Shown here: positions 48,701-55,225 of the stretch, piece by piece
How positions within the stretch are numbered: position 1 is the first letter of the stretch
Layout of the letters: every line of letters begins with the position of its first letter
Assembly: GCF_963678635.1 (NCBI RefSeq)
Contig: NC_087064.1
Location: 70,433,465-70,493,464, forward strand
Direction: 5' to 3'
DNA from: Symsagittifera roscoffensis
Taxonomy: Eukaryota; Xenacoelomorpha; Acoela; Convolutidae
Length of the DNA: 60,000 bases
The notes under the pieces: generated by a model
Database searches by the model: none
The model's input: the letters and a program-made list of their open reading frames with translations, nothing else
Told to the model about the DNA's origin: nothing
Made by a program: the position numbers and the translations under genes

Positions 48701-51402
48701 TGAAAATAAAAAAAACGTCATATCTCGAAAACTACAGGGATTTGAGCAGTAAGAATTGGAGGCAAGATTCGCAACCCCAGAGTACCCTGAAGGCACCCAA
48801 CTACAGGGTGAAAATTTCAAAAATTGAGAATTTTTTTAAATTAAATTTTCTAGAAACTTTTGAAAAATCTCGAAACTTGCCTATCTCGTAATTTAAAAGG
48901 ATTTGGTTATTCATATAAGGAGGCCAGAATCGCAAAACCTGAGAAAACTCTGAAAATGTCCTACTATTGGTTTGCTTATTTCAAACTTGATGAAATAAAC
49001 ACTGAATTTAAACTGGAAAATCGAAAAAAACCTTAACCATTGCAATATACGATATGGCTTAAACGTGGAAAAATTCTTTCGTTTAACATGCAAAAATGAT
49101 ATGTTGAAAAAGCTTAAACATGGCGAGATAGTGATGCCCGCATTTAATATATAAGACAAAAGATGAAAGTTAAAAAATTAGGAGACGGGTAGACAGACAT
49201 AATCAAATCAATTAAAAAATCAGGTATTCAGACAGACAGACAGACTTAATTTGGCCTCGAAAAAAATTTACTGAAAAAAGAATGACCTTGCGGAAAACCT
49301 AATATGATATAGCTTAAACATGAAAAAATCTTTCGTTAAACATGCAAAATTATTATGCTTAAACATGGGAGATAGCTGTCACTCGCATTTAAATATAGTA
49401 TAGATTTAAATATAGTATAGATATAGATAGATAGATATAGATAGATAGATATAGATAGATAGATAGATATAGATACAGATAGATAAGCCATCTAGGGGAT
49501 TCTAAACTGCAACATCGCCAAATATCACTCCAATCTTTCAAACAACAAGCTGTTTTAAAGAGGTTAAGACACAAGCTGTTAAATCGCCAGCTAGAATAAG
49601 AGTAGTAAAAAAATACCGAAAAAGAGCACGATTGTTTTTGTTCGAGATGGAAAAAGTGACATCGTATTATATGACAGGTATTTGCAAAAACACCAGCTTA
49701 AACAGAATTTTAAAAATTAAGCTCACAAGGAACGACTAGGAGAGCAAAGTTTCCCCAAATAGCCTCAAGTTTCAACATCTGTGCCGAGCAGATATGCCTC
49801 CACAAAAAATGACAAGCTATTAGATTGACACTTGCAGCACTGGAAAACTTCGAAAAACGAGCAATTAAATTTTGCAATAAATTAAGGCCTCGAAAAAAGC
49901 AAATAATAATAATCGCAAAAATGCCTAGTAGAACAAGCATGTTCCGACCACAGTAATTCAAAAAACGATTCTCTAAATCAAACTAAAAATTCTAAAACCG
50001 AACAAAATTTATTTAAATTGCAGCCAAAGTTTTTACTGAAAGCTGACTGAATTAGGAGAAAAAAATTGTTAATTAGAATTAATAATAGCAAAAAATAACG
50101 TAACATTTCAAGCCAACCTGGCCAAACGTCCCCCTCCCCCTCCCCCTCAGAAGATTCGACTACCTGCCGACCCAAAGGGTCTCCCCTTTGCACTATTTTG
50201 AGATATCCATTTTTCGAGTATATATACTAATTTTGATGGGGGAGCGCGCGCCGAAAAAACGCAATTTTTTGGTCAAAATTTTCCAAAAAGTGCCTAAAAA
50301 CGCTTTTTTTTTGGCCTGTTTTTTCAAAATTTTGCCTGCGGCGCAAAAAGTGTTTACCAAAACAAGGTCTTTTTGGTGCTTGGGGACAGCTCAGAAAATC
50401 AATTTGATCGACCTAACAAAATGTCGACAAGATTTTCGAATTTTTTTTTTAGGTCGACAAGATTTTCGACAAAAGGGCATTGCTATGATTGCGACAAAAA
50501 GGGCATTGCTACCACACTTGAGCCGTAACGAGTTTATCTTGCGGTAGTCAAATTTGGTTGAAGAAAAAAAACGACCCGGATTCAAAGTTGCGTTACACTC
50601 TTCGAGTGGTTGGAACAATAAAACAAGCTTGACTATAAAAACGGCATCGATTAAAATCTAAACATTAAATTAGTCAATCAAAGTTATCAAAGACTCAATA
50701 GAATCATCAATTTTTTTAAATTGTTGGCTAATTTGTCCCCACGCTTTATCTGCGTCATCCTTTTAGAGAGATTCAAAAACAAAAAAAACATCCTCTCTAT
50801 ATTTTCTTTTTTAGTCAATTGACATACTAGTGCGTCCAAAAAACTCTTTAGTCTTTTGATCTATCATTCTTAATCCTTCAAAGCGGCTCTATCCAGCTGA
50901 AAAAAAACTAAGCTGACTCTTTCCTTGCTAAGCTGGCTCTTTTTTTTTAATATTCGAGAAAGATGAGAGCATCATCCTGAACTTGCAGACGGTGCAATTC
51001 CCCATCAACCCCACCCAAATCCGCCCGATTTTAACACAGGCGTTTAAAAGTTCAAAAAAATCTCTGAAAAGAGTCTCAATGTTTTTTTTGCAAATTATCT
51101 GGTGGAATTCCCGAGGCCGTAGTTCGTTCCCACCCCGTGGGCGAGTGGGTGGGGGTTGTTTCTCGTGGGAAAAAAGATAAATGCATTCGAAAAGATTAAA
51201 ATTGATCTCTTTTAATTTTAACCCCGACTTACCTTCGTCATCGACTCTGTCATAACAATAAAATAAGGTTCAATGATATCAATCAATTAGTAGTTAGAAG
51301 GATTAGATTGTTTACCTGTTTCTGGACAGATAGGCTATAGTCCTTCCGTCGGCCCTCGAAGTACGTAGTTTGTTGTGGCGTAGCACTAAGGACTAGATCC
51401 AT
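8295..51402 (-). CDS. NAV: Neuron navigator (NAV family), 5' nine coding exons, 3' end outside window
   Basis: I read nine exons by hand (51402-51316, 37410-37293, 35459-35407, 28641-28569, 27360-27256, 21721-21230, 18612-18357, 11329-11064, 9708-8295). Every junction is GT-AG and every phase fits, giving 954 codons plus 2 nt. Residues 30 to about 135 form a calponin-homology domain with the NAV hallmarks IYTDWANHYL, DLQRDV.SGVLLAEVIQ, ACLTYLASKGVNVQ and EGNLKSILTLFYGLSRLKQ. The rest is a disordered Ser/Pro/Gln-rich basic region with SGIP motifs at residues 580 and 600, RRLFGGK-like RLFGGK at 433-438 and YGYATDSD near 937. NAV proteins are microtubule plus-end and actin-linked factors in axon guidance and cell migration. 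The family's coiled coil and AAA+ domain are not here, so the gene continues left of position 1. Introns total about 40 kb. Family assignment is firm; which paralogue is not decidable. Confidence 0.93.
9709..11063 (-). other. NAV intron between exons 8 and 9
   Basis: AT-rich intron. It holds the foldback element at 10008-10203 within a looser inverted structure (TTAATTAGGG near 9918 against CCCTTAATTA near 10307). At 10820-11000 a short motif recurs loosely (GATTGTGA.T.GC..ACG..TTG near 10870, 10912, 10955). No gene seen. Confidence 0.6.
10008..10203. mobile_element. Foldback / MITE-like element
   Basis: The ends CGGATCTACTTAACAA and TTGTTAAGTAGATCCG are perfect reverse complements, and both continue into C- or G-rich tracts (CCTCCCCCC, GGGGGG). 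A second internal hairpin uses the same words (10010-10060). Related words recur at 27962-28192, so this is a small dispersed family. Confidence 0.7.
11064..11329 (-). CDS. NAV: NAV exon 8, conserved RLFGGK segment (residues 395-483)
   Basis: A 266-nt, GC-rich exon between GGTTGTTGCAG and GTATAT. It was found because exon 7 ends in phase 2 and exon 9 begins in phase 1, so an exon of length 2 mod 3 was required. The frame reads ALSPPPVIDHYSNSS..., then SKGGISRLFGGKGDLRRKKY and SLSSSHPKSPLKTALG. RLFGGK is a conserved island in vertebrate NAVs (SPTLRRLFGGK in NAV2, as I recall it). The donor GTATAT is weak. Confidence 0.88.
11372..11388. repeat. G17 homopolymer near NAV exon 8 acceptor
   Basis: Seventeen consecutive G on the plus strand, so C17 in the NAV transcript, 43 nt upstream of the exon 8 splice acceptor. 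It sits where a branch point would be expected. Confidence 0.95.
12041..12093 (+). repeat. Hairpin module C (CTGTGC...GCACAG), representative copy
   Basis: AAGGATAGCCGGTTA then CTGTGC TAATA GCACAG AATGTTCCGACCATAGTC. Copies at 33215-33255 and, on the minus strand, 45752-45806. Weaker relatives at 19135-19190 and 49921-49955. Confidence 0.7.
12360..12829 (+). repeat. Dispersed repeat interrupted by the LINE
   Basis: The stretch up to ACAAGGTCC (about 12828) is colinear, with many differences, with 34560-34753 (GAGCAGACAC, CAGTACAA, ATGTGGCAACCAA, AGTCCAACAA). There the similarity also ends at GGAGGTCC. This marks the likely 5' boundary of the LINE. Confidence 0.55.
13165..13188 (+). other. 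2A-like ribosome-skipping motif
   Basis: The codons read D-V-E-K-N-P-G-P, matching the 2A consensus D-V/I-E-x-N-P-G/P, with an upstream LGQLITRAG stretch. In known 2A elements the ribosome releases the nascent chain after Gly and restarts at Pro. Here this would separate a ~96-residue N-terminal peptide from the PHD-EN-RT protein. 2A motifs at the head of LINE ORFs are known from trypanosome L1Tc and from several marine invertebrates. Confidence 0.9.
13383..13700 (+). repeat. Three in-frame ~125-bp tandem repeats in the LINE linker
   Basis: CGAGGGGA...TGCGA.AACCCCGCGCA recurs at 13391, 13517 and 13641 (spacing 126 and 124 bp). In the protein this gives RGEKPCENPAH, RGTNTCDNPAQ and RGIDICENPAQ between the PHD finger and the endonuclease. 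Role unknown. Confidence 0.8.
14106..14630 (+). pseudogene. LINE ORF part 2: APE endonuclease C-terminal part
   Basis: Carries IISVYQPLW, IIGGDHNAHIG (metal-binding D and N), WINSF, RGTWFNQSHRRWYELDGFIM and LSDHKPVSL (catalytic D and H), that is all the C-terminal motifs of the AP-endonuclease fold used for target-primed reverse transcription. Ends at an in-frame TAA (14628-14630), after which the same frame simply continues, so the stop is a late mutation. Confidence 0.88.
14652..15422 (+). pseudogene. LINE ORF part 3: linker and start of reverse transcriptase
   Basis: Same frame as part 2. Contains the typical pre-RT helical linker, then APGKDNVRIKYIKLA and ILKNGQIVPLHKKGGK, RT motifs 0 to 2a of LINEs. 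The frame breaks in a run of seven A (15413-15419). One extra A there would account for the shift, since the downstream frame continues with the expected NNYRG of LINE RTs. Confidence 0.87.
15451..17211 (+). pseudogene. LINE ORF part 4: reverse transcriptase core and C-terminal zinc fingers
   Basis: 586 codons. DDNQSGFRIGRST (RT motif 2), LLDLCKAYPRVNK (motif A; the first D is catalytic and retained, the second, usually D, is P), RGLREGCSTSPCLFNIY (motif B), LFADDTTIIG (motif C, 16072 on), then LGCWLG (motif E) and a thumb region. The C-terminus has CDIC...HIKRMH (C2H2), CSRC...HVKVC (C2HC) and CSKC...HTDRC (C2HC) zinc fingers. No RNase H is seen. The true start is inside part 3; the ATG at 15451 is not a real start. 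Confidence 0.92.
17211..17301 (+). repeat. LINE 3' tail: (GAA)n tract and A-rich end
   Basis: After the stop codon comes a GAAGAAGAAG tract (17211-17231), a short GC-rich 3' UTR and then CAATAAAAATAAAAG, resembling a polyadenylation signal fused to the element's A-rich terminus. Confidence 0.6.
17836..17875 (+). repeat. Hairpin module B (CTTGC...GCAAG), representative copy
   Basis: CCGATTGCAATA then CCCTTGC TTATC GCAAGGG TAATAAG. Related copies at 7970-8005, 17350-17378 (partly broken), 32920-32950, 45160-45198 and 54246-54262. Usually preceded by GATT/TTGATAA and followed by GTAAAAA. Confidence 0.7.
18357..18612 (-). CDS. NAV: NAV exon 7, YG-repeat and Ser/Pro/Thr tail (residues 310-394)
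   Basis: A 256-nt exon between CTGTTTTAG and TTGAG|GTAAGT. Only one of its three frames is open, and it is the one demanded by the neighbouring phases. It begins ESEYCYGYGYGYGDLSSYSC, a short YG repeat, followed by a T/S/P-rich stretch (SALPTPTSPSPSTPSKQ). The YG repeat is not something I know from other NAV proteins. Ends in phase 2. Confidence 0.86.
18613..21229 (-). other. NAV intron between exons 6 and 7
   Basis: AT-rich. Holds a diverged hairpin module C relative (19135-19190), a degraded tRNA-like block (19493-19560), a module A relative (20058-20093) and a tRNA-derived SINE-like segment (20287-20358). 20500-21200 shows nothing supportable beyond a motif (GTACTTAATAGCTGGTTAT, near 20428) that recurs near 55226. 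Confidence 0.6.
20287..20358 (-). repeat. tRNA-derived SINE-like segment
   Basis: On the minus strand GGATCTGTAGCGTAGAGGTA (A-box region) is followed by a perfect B-box GGTTCGAACC (20300-20309). The 3' end does not pair with the 5' end, and an A-run replaces the anticodon arm, so this is a tRNA relic or SINE head, not a tRNA gene. Confidence 0.6.
21230..21721 (-). CDS. NAV: NAV exon 6, Ser/Gln/Thr-rich tail (residues 146-309)
   Basis: A 492-nt exon with an acceptor ATTATTTCAAG and donor GGTGAGT. The translation is open throughout and low in complexity: STSTAAANKAVLSRKLSG, many Q and S runs, NIPGTPQTPQ, and RSCSFSGGNRSQALSVSS near the end. Such a disordered basic/Ser-rich stretch is expected after the NAV CH domain. 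G+C is clearly higher than in the flanking introns. No folded domain is recognised. Confidence 0.88.
22030..22600 (+). repeat. Diverged third fragment of the tandem TIR element
   Basis: Colinear with 2520-3030 of copy 1. Shared words include AAAAAATAGATGG, GCTGTTCGATAGTGGA, TTTGCCTTCCTT and, further on, ACATAAGAGTC.GAACTACG. Identity is much lower than between the two tandem copies, so this is an older insertion. It shows that the element is dispersed. Confidence 0.7.
24015..24030. repeat. C16 homopolymer
   Basis: Sixteen consecutive C on the plus strand in otherwise AT-rich intron. Confidence 0.9.
25114..25243. mobile_element. Foldback / MITE-like element
   Basis: About 50-bp arms: CAATGACGTGCGCAACCC onward pairs with the reverse complement of GGGTTCGTGCTCTTCATTG, and the inner words ATCGATACAAC and GTTGTATCGAT match exactly, with CAGCT/AGCTG at the loop. 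The loop is only ~30 bp of AT-rich DNA. No coding sequence. Confidence 0.75.
27256..27360 (-). CDS. NAV: NAV exon 5, end of CH domain (residues 111-145)
   Basis: Reads DILEGNLKSILTLFYGLSRL then KQRSRSQINQSNQSPG, the last CH helix (NAV pattern NGNLKAILGLFFSLSRYKQ) and the start of the disordered tail. Acceptor ATATTTGCAG, donor GTAAGC. A 64-bp minisatellite starts about 53 nt upstream of its acceptor, within the intron. Confidence 0.94.
27413..27604. repeat. 64-bp minisatellite, three copies
   Basis: Three nearly identical head-to-tail units starting AAGTTTTTCAAATTGGTA at 27413, 27477 and 27541. Differences are one or two bases per unit, so the array is young. It begins 53 bp from NAV exon 5. 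Confidence 0.95.
27962..28192. mobile_element. MITE-like relative of the 10008-10203 element
   Basis: Begins GATCTACTTAACAATTACCC and contains ATTGTTAAGTAGATTC and TTGAAGTAGATC towards the right, the same words and orientation as in the element at 10008-10203. It overlaps the left arm of the next foldback. Confidence 0.5.
28172..28395. mobile_element. Long foldback element (near-complete palindrome)
   Basis: The ends AGTTTTGAAGTAGATC and GATCTACTTCAAAACT are perfect inverted copies. The arms continue inward for about 70 bp (GCATCGTTTCAAATTTTTAT against its complement) and again as CTTC..TGGAGAAAA / TTTTCTCCAATGAAG. Nearly all of the 224 bp can pair with itself. Confidence 0.85.
28569..28641 (-). 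CDS. NAV: NAV exon 4, CH domain (residues 87-110)
   Basis: Between GTGTTTCAG and GTAAGT the exon reads LDNIAACLTYLASKGVNVQE then IQPQ, corresponding to the NAV helix with the pattern ACL.FLA.KG.N.Q. 73 nt, enters in phase 0 and leaves with one extra base. Confidence 0.94.
31102..31791 (-). pseudogene. Unidentified coding-like tract with several frame changes
   Basis: Overlapping minus-strand frames (31791-31489, 31499-31269, 31308-31102) follow one another with small overlaps and have higher G+C than the surroundings, as in a once-continuous coding sequence with indels. The first part, MLTSDIRPTLERKFKPDIEH..., holds a possible CHNCDPDIH; the later part reads PRTGFITHQYLPLECAI. I recognise no family. 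A decayed retroelement tail and a retrocopy are both possible. Confidence 0.25.
32800..32960 (-). repeat. SINE-like repeat with hairpin module B, copy 1
   Basis: AACAGGTCC..GTTAG...CCTAGGACCTTTGGCGTCCCA, then CAGTTTGATAACGCTTGC TTAT CGCAAGCGTAAAAA. The whole ~150 bp is repeated at 45060-45200. The first half resembles a degenerate tRNA head on the minus strand. Confidence 0.6.
33008..33080 (-). repeat. tRNA-like segment
   Basis: On the minus strand ATGGAGCAGTTGTAAAGACG (A-box-like) and GAGAATTCGTATCTCGT (T-arm-like) are spaced as in a tRNA. The acceptor stem does not close. A diverged tRNA-derived repeat, not a gene. Confidence 0.45.
33683..34470 (+). repeat. Dispersed ~0.8-1.1 kb repeat, copy 1
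   Basis: Colinear with 43514-44640. Shared words include AAAGACTTTCCAAAATCCATAAC, TCTGCAAAAAGC, GCAGAGAA, GTAGACAGAGGGGT and CACAGGG/TACAGGGG. It begins with a palindromic GGCGA...TTCGC motif. Old, with many indels. No ORF conserved between the copies. Confidence 0.75.
34560..34753 (+). repeat. Second copy of the repeat flanking the LINE
   Basis: Matches 12540-12828 (AAGCAGACAC, GTACAGTACAAG, GATGTGGCAACCAA, GTCCAACAAATCAATTTTTA). Both copies end at AGGTCC, here followed by a foldback element and there by the LINE. Confidence 0.55.
34770..34928. mobile_element. Foldback / MITE-like element
   Basis: Ends AAAGCTCGTACG and CGTACGAGCTTT, with ~32-bp arms (inner words TGGTATCATA / TATGATACCA). 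The right arm itself folds again: CGAGGCCAAGT at 34888 pairs perfectly with ACTTGGCCTCG at 34908. Confidence 0.8.
35407..35459 (-). CDS. NAV: NAV exon 3, CH domain middle (residues 69-86)
   Basis: A 53-nt exon between TTTTGTTTCAG and GTAAGT. With the carried-over base it reads SSESIHGIVENPAHDGEA. The CH loop between EVIQ and the ACL helix has the same length as in vertebrate NAV proteins as I recall them, although its sequence is free. Ends in phase 0. Confidence 0.88.
35690..36069 (+). repeat. ~380-bp dispersed repeat, copy 1
   Basis: Starts CTGCTCGTATATCAGGGCAA, with a hairpin (AGGGC AAA GCCCT), and ends GAAGTCGATATCTTCAATG. Colinear copies at 36548-36935 and, more diverged, at 56184-56585. 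Contains TAACTCGCGTTACGCTCTCAG and GCGCGCATAATTTAGTCCAG. Confidence 0.85.
36548..36935 (+). repeat. ~380-bp dispersed repeat, copy 2
   Basis: Direct copy of 35690-36069 at a spacing of about 858 bp. The opening hairpin reads CAGGAC AAAG CCCTG here. Confidence 0.85.
37293..37410 (-). CDS. NAV: NAV exon 2, CH domain first part (residues 30-68)
   Basis: After the acceptor GTTGATTTAG the exon reads IYTDWANHYLQKAG, then DLQRDVRSGVLLAEVIQSV, and ends with one extra base at a GTGAGT donor. This is the most diagnostic piece of the NAV-type calponin-homology domain, covering its first helices. Starts in phase 0, ends in phase 1. Confidence 0.95.
43514..44640 (+). repeat. Dispersed ~0.8-1.1 kb repeat, copy 2
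   Basis: Opens ACAGAGGCGAAGCGAGCGTCG (module A), and from about 43700 is colinear with 33770-34470. Longer than copy 1 because of internal insertions with CTGTCAAAGTTTC repeats. Confidence 0.75.
45060..45200 (-). repeat. SINE-like repeat with hairpin module B, copy 2
   Basis: Matches 32800-32960: CAGGTCCTGGTCAG, CCCAGGACCTTTGCCGTCCCA, then CCAGTTTGATAACGCTTGC CAAT CGCAAGCGTAAAAAC. The hairpin stem is intact although the loop differs from copy 1. Confidence 0.6.
48352..48410 (+). repeat. AAGAATAAGGA simple repeat
   Basis: Irregular head-to-tail AAGAATAAGGAA units, purine-only on the plus strand, immediately before the satellite array. Confidence 0.8.
48412..48940 (+). repeat. Satellite-like array, four ~165-170 bp units
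   Basis: Units begin near 48412, 48577, 48748 and 48905. Each contains GGATTTGAGCAG (or GAGCAGTCAT), a G/A-rich GGCAAGATTCGCAAC, AGAGTACCCT and ACGTCATATCTCGA-AACTA. The fourth unit is the most diverged (GGATTTGGTTAT, CAGAATCGCAAAACC). The short ORFs here come from the repeat. Confidence 0.85.
49420..49486 (+). repeat. GATA microsatellite
   Basis: ATAGATAGATAG repeats interrupted by TATAGA variants. Confidence 0.95.
51233..51246 (-). CDS. NAV: Possible alternative 14-nt NAV start exon
   Basis: A 14-nt segment is flanked by a good acceptor (TTGTTATGACAG) and a perfect donor (GTAAGT). It contains ATG ACG AAG, which joins in frame to ATC TAC ACT of the CH exon and would give MTK-IYTDWANHYL. 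If it were spliced after exon 1 it would create a TGA within three codons, so it can only work as a separate start (alternative promoter or leader). Seen: the splice signals and the frame match. Inferred: the use as an alternative first coding exon. Confidence 0.4.
51316..51402 (-). CDS. NAV: NAV exon 1 (start codon, residues 1-29)
   Basis: ATG at 51402-51400 opens 29 codons (MDLVLSATPQ... ending SVQKQ) and stops at an AACAG|GTAAAC donor in phase 0, exactly what the CH exon at 37410 needs. An in-frame TAA lies 12 codons upstream of the ATG, which supports this start. The N-terminal peptide matches no domain; NAV N termini ahead of the CH domain are variable. Any 5' UTR exons further right are not recognised. 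Which first exon is really used cannot be read from sequence, because a second possible start lies at 51241. Confidence 0.7.
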
Positions 51403-54277
51403 TACAATACACTCCCAATAAATCAAAATAGGGCTGTGTTACGGGACCCAGATCAATTTTGCTTTCCTTGAGACGCCAATTAAAATCAGCTTATCAGAAC
51501 CAGATTTGAGTCAAAAACACTAAACAACTGGACTTAAAACAAGCATCAAAATGTCGGCTTTCTGTCATTTGAAGACATGTCAAATAATTCAATTTAGCAA
51601 ATGATCGATTTTATGATTTTTTCTCTACGAAATGTAGGGCACTATTTACATTCGAAAAGCGTAGCCGGGTCGTAAAATAGTACTCAAGGTGTATCCCATG
51701 AATATCGAGTGTCCATTTTTAGCTAGGTGCTTTGGGAAAACAAAGGAACCAAAGAAAGCAAAACAAGCCAACAAAATCCAAGACAGCTGGATAAAATAAA
51801 ATAAAAGTGGCTCTGACCAAATGTTGGCTTTATTATTGCCGAGATATTATAACGCAGTGCAAAACTTCAGAAAAAAATAAACAAGAAACGATTTGAATTT
51901 GCTTGTCAAGACAAAAAATGTTTTTCCATCAAATCGATCCAATGTGAAATTAAACTGTTTCATAATATGTAGATACAGTGTGCAGAGAGAAAGACACTGG
52001 TTAGTACCAGGTAGCTTGTAGAGCTACAAATTAAATTTAGATTTATCAGCCCAGCCTCTCAGTTAAATCCCGGAATGATAATAATTGCTAAAGTTTTTAT
52101 ATAAACTTCTATCAAACCAGGTGATAAAAATGATAAATACAAAGTATGTGCAAAATGGTTTATGTTCAATCGAGGCGGAATAAGAGTTTATGAACTTGAC
52201 GCTTTAAGAGATTTGCAGCCGATTGAAAGAACCAACAAGTTGAAGCTTAACTCAACAAAGGGCTAGGCACTGACGTTGAAGAAAATTATATGTTCACATA
52301 TCCTATTTCAATTAGTTTTGCCAGCGGGGGACGAGGTACTACGATAGGGCAAAACGCAATCAACTAATAAAATAATGAAAAAAAGTTTTTTAGATTTCAT
52401 CGGAAGTCAATCATCAAGTTTGATGTTATTTACCACATTCCACCTCGGTGAAATTACTAATTTCCAAAAAAACATCAGCCACCTAACTGTAAAAAAAAGT
52501 TCCCGCCGAATTTTAAAACGGGAAATTGCTAGGGTAAATTTAACCCTTTCAGCTAAATTAGATCAACATATTTGATCTGTGAATTTAAAGCGAATCAAAG
52601 GTATTTTTTGTTTAGCCCCGGGCTCAAGTAAGACTCCGCGAACTGAAAAGGCAAATACGGCGGGTGAACTGAAGATGCCAAGAGCATAAAAGAACGAGCG
52701 GGTTGCTCAAAACAGAAGATAACAGAAGGAAGTTTCCAAAAGAAGATCTAAAAGTGCTGTCAAGAGATGAAAAAAATCAACAAGTAACCAAATGAAAAGA
52801 GACAAAAAAGAATCAGAGCGAAAAAGGAATGCGATTTTTCAATTAACATTTCACAAATCGTGAACAATTGGACGTAAAAAAGTCTTGTATTTTCTGGTTT
52901 TCACGAGTATGGCCTCATTTACTTTGAACAAAAATCAGTGAATACGCTAGCAAAAAGCAGTCACTGCAGCTTCATCTCTATAGGCATATATATTCAAACC
53001 CTGTTAATCAAGAGCTGAAAACAAGGGTTGACCCAACTACAATACAGTTCAAATATATTGTCAATGCAAAGGAGGATAAAAAGAAGAAACCACTAGAAGT
53101 AGTGTAGTGCCCTAGGGAACTGACGATGACCCTAACTGAATACAGTTGGAGCCAATCTGGAAATGTCATGTCTGTTAATGGACACACTCATTACCAACTG
53201 GTTATAACAAACGGGGTATAACTTATACGGGTTGTCTTAATGCCATTCTAGACCTACTACTGTGCGTCGATCAAAATCTCGCAAAAGATTCGACAGAAAA
53301 ACGATAAATCAAATTTACGTAGTTACTGTGGTCTTGGAATGGGGCGGCATCTGACTTATTGATAAGATTGATTGTTTGAGGAAATAACTTTCAAGATTAA
53401 GCCGGTCTTAAGTACCTATTTACTAGCTATATACTACCAACTCACGACCTTTTTTGTAACGTCTTCCTAGAAGCTAATTTAATTTCCATGAAATATTAAA
53501 TCCAATAATCGCACTGGGTTTTAATAAAGCCAATACGGTTTTCTAAGAAAAAAAGTTCAGACCGAAAGGAAACCCATGAAACATTTTTTTTCGAGTGTAA
53601 GGCTCTTAGGTTTGAAAATTGGGCGGTACAAGTTCAATTAACAAATGTGATTTTACGTTCCAATCAAAAAATTCTCGGTGTAAGTTCACTTTGTTAAGAA
53701 CGAAGTGAACATTACCCGAAAAAAAATGTTCTACAAACGTAGAACTTGGGCTACCTCAGATGAAATCCAGTTCAATCTAACGACACAGAGTTGAAGTAGA
53801 TATTCGCACCATTTGCAATTATCACAAACATAGCATGGTACGCTAGCAGACAGAAAAAGAGACGAAATCCACCAAACTGAAAAATCAGTTTAACAAAAAA
53901 GTCTGCCAATACTAAAATTTATTTACATGTTTCGACAAATTAGTTTTTAAAAATCGCCAAAAAAGGAAAAAACTGTGAGATAAAGCATTCAAGTTCCACT
54001 ATTTGAAACAATCGCCTTGTGCAAAAAAAAGAAAAAACTGAAACATTTAACAGTCTAACACTTGAAACATTCAACATTCACGTTGAATAGTTGCGTTTAA
54101 TAGATGGTACTTGAACATTCAAAGAGAAATAATTTAAATGGTGAATTCCTATGTTGCAATATGTGGCCATTTAGCAAGTCATCACTGACATTCTCAAACA
54201 CACGTGAGTTAAATGATGTAGATTATTTCTTGAAACCAGTTTTTACCCTTGCGTTAAGCAAGGATATTGCTATCGGG

Positions 54278-54600
54278 CACTGGACTTTTTTTTTCTGGAT
54301 CCTGAGCTCATTCATCTACTGTGCCTTTCGGTTGTAACAGACTTATTTTGAGCACAATGGCATTTTAAATATCCGACCTAATTGAAATTTCCTTTTTATA
54401 TTGGTTGTTATTTTACCAACTCGACTCGTTAAAATTGCGTTTTTTCAATATCTCTTAGTTTTTTTTTCGGCTTACTAGGTATCGTTTAAGTTTATGGCAA
54501 ATTAGTGATTTCGTTTGATGACCGGAAGAAGTTTTGTGTTTTTTGTGGGGGAGGGGGGAGGACTAAATTTTTTATTAGCTAAGAACTTTTTTGAATTTTC
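54278..54600 (+). repeat. Direct repeat pair, copy 1
   Basis: CTGAGCTCATTCATCTACTG, GTAACAGACTTATT, ACTCGTTAAAATTGC, AATATCTCTTAGTTTTT and GTTTGATGACC recur in the same order 626 bp further on. Confidence 0.85.
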
Positions 54601-54904
54601 TTCTATAAGAATCTGGGCTTTTTGACCACTGGGTAAGTTTTGTTTCGGTGATAATGTTACATTCCATTTTCTGGAAAGTATTCTTTCAAAATTATCTTCA
54701 CTCACATTGATAGATCTAGTTTAAAGAATAGTTACAAAATATAGGTATTACTTTTTTTGTATATAGCTTTCCGGCTTTATGGTCGTCAATTAAGCTCTCG
54801 GTAAGATTCAAATTTGTGTATACCACCTTCCATTTAGTAGATTTGGCATTCGTGGATACCATTTGGGCATTATATGTAATTTTAATTCATTGGAATTTGC
54901 GCTG

Positions 54905-55225
54905 GGTACTAGACTTTTTTCTGGACCCTGAGCTCATTCATCTACTGTGCCTTTCTGTTGTAACAGACTTATTCTGAGCATATTAGCCTTTACAATATCC
55001 GACCTATATGAAAATTCTTTTTATATAGGTTGTTATTTTACCAAAACGACTCGTTAAAATTGCATTTCTTAAATATCTCTTAGTTTTTGTTCGGCTTAAT
55101 AGGTATCATTTAATTTTTTAAGCAAAATAGTGGCCTCGTTTGATGACCAAAAGAAGTTTTTGTGTGCTTTTGTGTGTTTTGGGGGAAAGAAGACTAATTT
55201 CTTTTATTAGTTAGAAATTTTCTGT
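54905..55225 (+). repeat. Direct repeat pair, copy 2
   Basis: Second copy of 54278-54600, roughly 85% similar by eye, followed by GTACTTAATAGCTGGTTAT, which also occurs near 20428. Confidence 0.85.

Larger units (their letters stand above)
37411..51315 (-). other. NAV intron 1 (13.9 kb)
   Basis: Long AT-rich intron. It carries module A copies (39480, 43514, 46020), the second copy of the ~1 kb repeat (43514-44640), a SINE-like repeat (45060-45200), module C in inverted orientation (45752-45806), a perfect palindrome at 47156-47176, a satellite array (48412-48940), microsatellites (48352-48410, 49420-49486) and the possible start exon (51233-51246). 37.9-39.4 kb, 40-43.4 kb and 46.1-48.3 kb show no gene or clear repeat. 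Confidence 0.65.
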
